From Aurifilum marmelostoma (lineage: Eukaryota; Ascomycota; Sordariomycetes; Diaporthales; Cryphonectriaceae): DNA of 64,000 nucleotides. The stretch covers positions 372,001 through 436,000 of the forward strand of contig JAMXSV010000007.1 in the NCBI GenBank assembly GCA_027559495.1, read 5' to 3'. The position numbers and the translations under genes were made by a program. Below, piece after piece: positions 60,902 through 64,000 of this stretch. Under the pieces are notes generated by a model. That model had not been told where the DNA came from. It ran no database searches and saw nothing but the letters and a program-made list of their open reading frames with translations. Within the stretch, counting starts at the first letter, position 1, and each line of letters starts with the position of its first letter.

Positions 60902-61955
60902 CCAGCAGCTATCTCGCCAGCAGCTGCTAACGTGGATATACCAGAGAGGCGAAGGAGGAGAGAATTTTGTGTAGACATAGTACTGCAGTAGAGATACAAT
61001 GTACTATGTAGGACAAACCATGTACGTGGGACATGGTCGTCTGAATCCTCCTGCATGTGACATGGACCGAGGACTGCATACGACACCGATCTGTCGGGTG
61101 TGTCCCTCGTATATCGAAAGGCTTGGGACAGAAGGAATCACAAGTTACAGAAAAGAACCGGGTCTCGACAGTATAGTTTACTTGCTCGCAGAAAAGTATC
61201 CCAAAGTATCTGCTACTTATTCATGGCGGTGTCGAATCTATCTGGATCACATGTCATAAAAGAGACCGCCTTTTCCCAGATACAGCCTGTTGTACAGAAC
61301 CCCCATGTCCCCGGAGCGTGGGGAGGAACCTCTCGCGGTGCGCCGTCCCATCGGAAAAACGTTTCTCGTATCCTCGAGGGACATTGATAGTCGCTATGAC
61401 CACACACGAAAGAGAGAGAGAGAGGGAGGGAGGGAGGGAGGGATAAAGAGAAAGTCAAAAAGTCTAGAACAAGCAAGGGGTAGCGAGGCCGAACCATTCC
61501 CCTTGGTCCCGGTTGTAGAGATGAAAGAAAGAAATGACAAAAAACATTGGTGCAGCCACTCCGCTTCTTTTAGCCCAGACGAGGCAAAAAGAACGGGAAA
61601 AAGAGAAAAGGGATGGGATGTGTGGGGGTGCGCGGTGCGTGTGTGACACAAGGTTTACAAGGTGTCTCTCTCTGTCTCTCTCTTTGTCATTTTGCGGTGG
61701 GCGCTGCTATGGTACATCGAGTTTTGTTCTACATGACACTTCGGGATCGGAAAATATTTTAGGTTCCTTCCTTCCGTCCTTCCCTTTTTACGCACGAGTT
61801 TACCTGGTTATCTTTGGGTTTATTTGCTCGAGACGGCACAGATGCCTATCTTGAGCCATTGCAGGGGAAGGTGGACGCGCAGGAAATGATATGTGACACG
61901 TATGTAATGTTGTTTTGTGGGGGGAGGGGGTATCATTATATTATTTGTCATGCTC
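60902..61955. other. Convergent spacer CRD1 / MTO1
   Basis: 1.05 kb holding both 3' ends. AG-rich and CT-rich microsatellites (61411-61442, 61663-61682). No gene seen. Confidence 0.45.
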
Positions 61956-64000
61956 TCAAGGTTGCAGTTCTGCAACCCTCGCCTTGGCGTCCAAAGTCTC
62001 CTGGTCCTCGTCTGCAGTGCCCAGGGGCTCTGCTGCGTGCGCGACCGCGTCAGTACTGCTGGTGCTGGTGCTGGTGCTGACACCGCCACCACCACCACCA
62101 CCACCACCACCAGGCCTCTGCACGTAAGCCAGCAGCCGAAGACAGCCGGCCGGAGTAATGCCCTCCAGCCGCCTCGCCTGGGCCAGGGTCTCAGGCTGCG
62201 TAGCCTGCAGGATGTTCTTCTCCACAATGCTCAGACCAAAGACGCTCTGGTAATCGAGGTCCGTGGGTAGGCGCAGCTGCTCGTCCCGCCTGAGGCGGTC
62301 CTGGTCGCGCTGCTGGTTGGTGACATAGGGGGCGTAAGCAGCCTCGATCCCGACCCTGGTGCGGATGCGCTGCGGGAAGGAGGCAGCGTCGGGGACGATG
62401 CCTGCGCGGGCGAGGTCGTCGATAGTGACGCCGGCGAGGCGCAAGATGTCCATGCCATCACGGCGGACGGTGTCCTCCTTGACGCGGAAGCCGGCGCGCG
62501 CCCAGTGCGGAGAGGGCAGGTTTTGGGCGCGCAGGAGAGCCTCCAGCTCGGCCATGGCTGCCTGTTCCTGCTGAAACGAGGCCCAGCGCCTGTCGCCGAC
62601 CACGCCCCAGTCGCGGCCGCTGCGAGTGAGCCGTGAGTCGGCGTTGTCCGCGCGCGTGGACAGGCGGTACTCGCTCCGACTTGTGAACATGCGGTAGGGC
62701 TCTGAGACGCCCTTGGTGATGAGGTCGTCGATCATGACGCCAATGTAGCCGTCGCTGCGGCTGAGGGTGATAGGCGTACGGCCCTGGGCGGCGCGCCCAG
62801 CATTGATGCCCGCGATTATACCCTGTCCCGCGGCCTCTTCGTAGCCTGTGGTGCCATTGATCTGGCCCGCTAGCCAGAGGCCCCGGATGGCCTTGGTCTC
62901 GAGCGTCGACCGCAGGCTGCGCGGGTCCACGTAGTCGTACTCAACGCCGTAGCCGGCCTGAAGCATTTTGACGTCCTCCAGGCCCGGGATCGTCCTGAGG
63001 AGCTCTTCCTGTGCGTCGGCGGGGATTGTCATGGACAAACCGTTGGGGTAGATGACGTCGTTGTCGAAGCCCTCGGGCTCGAGCCAGACAATGTGTCTGT
63101 TCTTGTGGCCGAAGCGGATGACCTTGGACTCGAGCGAGGGGCAGTACCTGGGACCCTTGACCGTCTCGCGAATGTGGATCGTCTTGTCTAGGTTGGCGCG
63201 GACGACGTCGTGCGACGCCTCGTTGGTGTAGGTCGCGTGGCAGAGGAGTTGTTCTCTTTGCATGGGAACGACTTCATTCATGTAGCTGAAGGGCATCGGC
63301 GGGTCGTCGCCCTCCTGTGCCTCGAGACCGGCAAAGTTGATTGTTTTCCTGTCGAGCCTCGGTGGTGTTCCGGTCTTCAACCGCCCCATCTGGAACCCCG
63401 CCTCCCATAGCGACTTGCTCAGGCCAAATGTTGCAGGCTCGCCCAGGCGGCCTGACGAGTAGACCTGTAGGCCGACGTGTATCTCGCCACCCAGAAACGT
63501 ACCGGTGGTTATGATGACGTTTTTTGTCCGTATCACCTCGCCAGACTCGAGCCTCAAGCCCGTGATCTGCCGTCTGGCCGTCTGGCCATCCCCCTCCTCG
63601 CTCCCCACCACAATATCCAGAGCGCGCCCCTCGACGACCTCAAGGCCCGGACAGTTTGTGGTGAGCTCCTCCCGCATATACCGCTTGTACAGGCTACGGT
63701 CGATCTGGGCGCGAGGGCCCCACACGGCAGGGCCTTTCTTGCGGTTGAGCACCTTGAACTGCACGGCGGCCCGGTCAATAACGCGGCCCGCCAGCCCGTC
63801 CAGGGCGTCGATCTCGCGCAGGATGATGCCCTTGCCGATGCCTCCGAAGCTGGGGTTGCACGAGCACACGCCCAGGTTGTCGAGGCTGGGCGTCACGAGG
63901 GCCGTTCGTGCACCGGAGCGGGCTGCTGCTGCCGAGGCTTCGGAGCCGGCGTGGCCACCGCCTATCACGACGACGTCGAAGTGCCTATCGAGGAGACTAT
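61956..64000 (-). CDS. MTO1: Mitochondrial tRNA uridine-modification enzyme MTO1/GidA, partial at right edge
   Basis: One continuous exon of 680 visible codons running off the right edge; stop at 61956-61958. The visible start SLLDRHFDVVVIGGGHAGSEA lies just before the FAD-binding GGGHAG, so only the presequence and a few residues are missing. Both GidA signatures are present: GPRYCPSLESKVIRF and AGQINGTTGYEEAAGQG. The C-terminal helical domain reaches ITPAGCLRLLAYVQR, where bacterial GidA normally ends. With MSS1/GTPBP3 (MnmE), MTO1 installs the 5-carboxymethylaminomethyl (or taurinomethyl) group on wobble U34 of mitochondrial tRNAs, using FAD and a folate one-carbon unit. An extra ~52-residue tail follows, starting with ten consecutive Gly encoded by a trinucleotide repeat and then Ser/Thr alternation; it is unusual for the family. 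Confidence 0.96.
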   Translation of the reverse strand, partial: SLLDRHFDVVVIGGGHAGSEASAAAARSGARTALVTPSLDNLGVCSCNPSFGGIGKGIILREIDALDGLAGRVIDRAAVQFKVLNRKKGPAVWGPRAQIDRSLYKRYMREELTTNCPGLEVVEGRALDIVVGSEEGDGQTARRQITGLRLESGEVIRTKNVIITTGTFLGGEIHVGLQVYSSGRLGEPATFGLSKSLWEAGFQMGRLKTGTPPRLDRKTINFAGLEAQEGDDPPMPFSYMNEVVPMQREQLLCHATYTNEASHDVVRANLDKTIHIRETVKGPRYCPSLESKVIRFGHKNRHIVWLEPEGFDNDVIYPNGLSMTIPADAQEELLRTIPGLEDVKMLQAGYGVEYDYVDPRSLRSTLETKAIRGLWLAGQINGTTGYEEAAGQGIIAGINAGRAAQGRTPITLSRSDGYIGVMIDDLITKGVSEPYRMFTSRSEYRLSTRADNADSRLTRSGRDWGVVGDRRWASFQQEQAAMAELEALLRAQNLPSPHWARAGFRVKEDTVRRDGMDILRLAGVTIDDLARAGIVPDAASFPQRIRTRVGIEAAYAPYVTNQQRDQDRLRRDEQLRLPTDLDYQSVFGLSIVEKNILQATQPETLAQARRLEGITPAGCLRLLAYVQRPGGGGGGGGGGVSTSTSTSSTDAVAHAAEPLGTADEDQETLDAKARVAELQP
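62082..62111 (-). repeat. In-frame trinucleotide repeat encoding Gly10 in MTO1
   Basis: CCA/CCG repeats on the plus strand read as ten Gly codons in MTO1, immediately after the conserved C-terminal domain. Confidence 0.9.

Overview
The window looks like nuclear DNA of a filamentous ascomycete (Pezizomycotina, probably Sordariomycetes; the species cannot be named from sequence alone). Evidence: short spliceosomal introns (mostly 52-135 nt, GTRAGT-like donors, CAG/TAG acceptors), strongly C/G-ending third codon positions in real genes, and a gene set typical of these fungi (WOPR master regulator, CRIB-domain protein, CenH3, MNR2-type Mg transporter).

Layout, left to right. A partial short-chain dehydrogenase (minus) runs off the left edge. 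It is followed by acireductone dioxygenase (plus, methionine salvage), a Derlin (minus, ER-associated degradation), the centromeric histone CENP-A/CenH3 (plus, 3 exons) and a long single-exon CRIB-domain protein (minus). A ~13.7 kb stretch (12.7-26.4 kb) has no gene I can support. A compact block follows at 26.4-40.4 kb: CorA/MNR2 metal transporter (minus), signal peptidase subunit SPC1 (plus), cullin-RING ligase subunit RBX1 (minus), a low-complexity protein with a PNRC/EDC1-like motif (plus), an FAD-dependent amine-oxidase-like oxidoreductase (minus) and tyrosyl-DNA phosphodiesterase TDP1 (plus). A second gene-free stretch (40.4-51.0 kb) precedes one WOPR transcription factor of the Wor1/Ryp1/Sge1 class, and a third gene-poor stretch (52.7-59.5 kb) follows it. 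The right end carries two convergent mitochondrial genes: cardiolipin synthase CRD1 (plus) and MTO1/GidA (minus, its N-terminus lies off the right edge).

The genes are independently transcribed housekeeping and regulatory genes. There is no biosynthetic cluster, operon, CRISPR array, intact transposon or convincing intact tRNA/rRNA gene. The most notable points are the isolated WOPR regulator, with a probable one-base frameshift in its C-terminal tail and a dense GTAC cluster upstream; the large gene-poor tracts rich in microsatellites and long G/C homopolymers; several tRNA-like relics; and well-defined gene models for CenH3, TDP1 (with an N-terminal ubiquitin-interacting motif) and a candidate decapping cofactor. 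I did not find a clear, previously undescribed multi-gene system.
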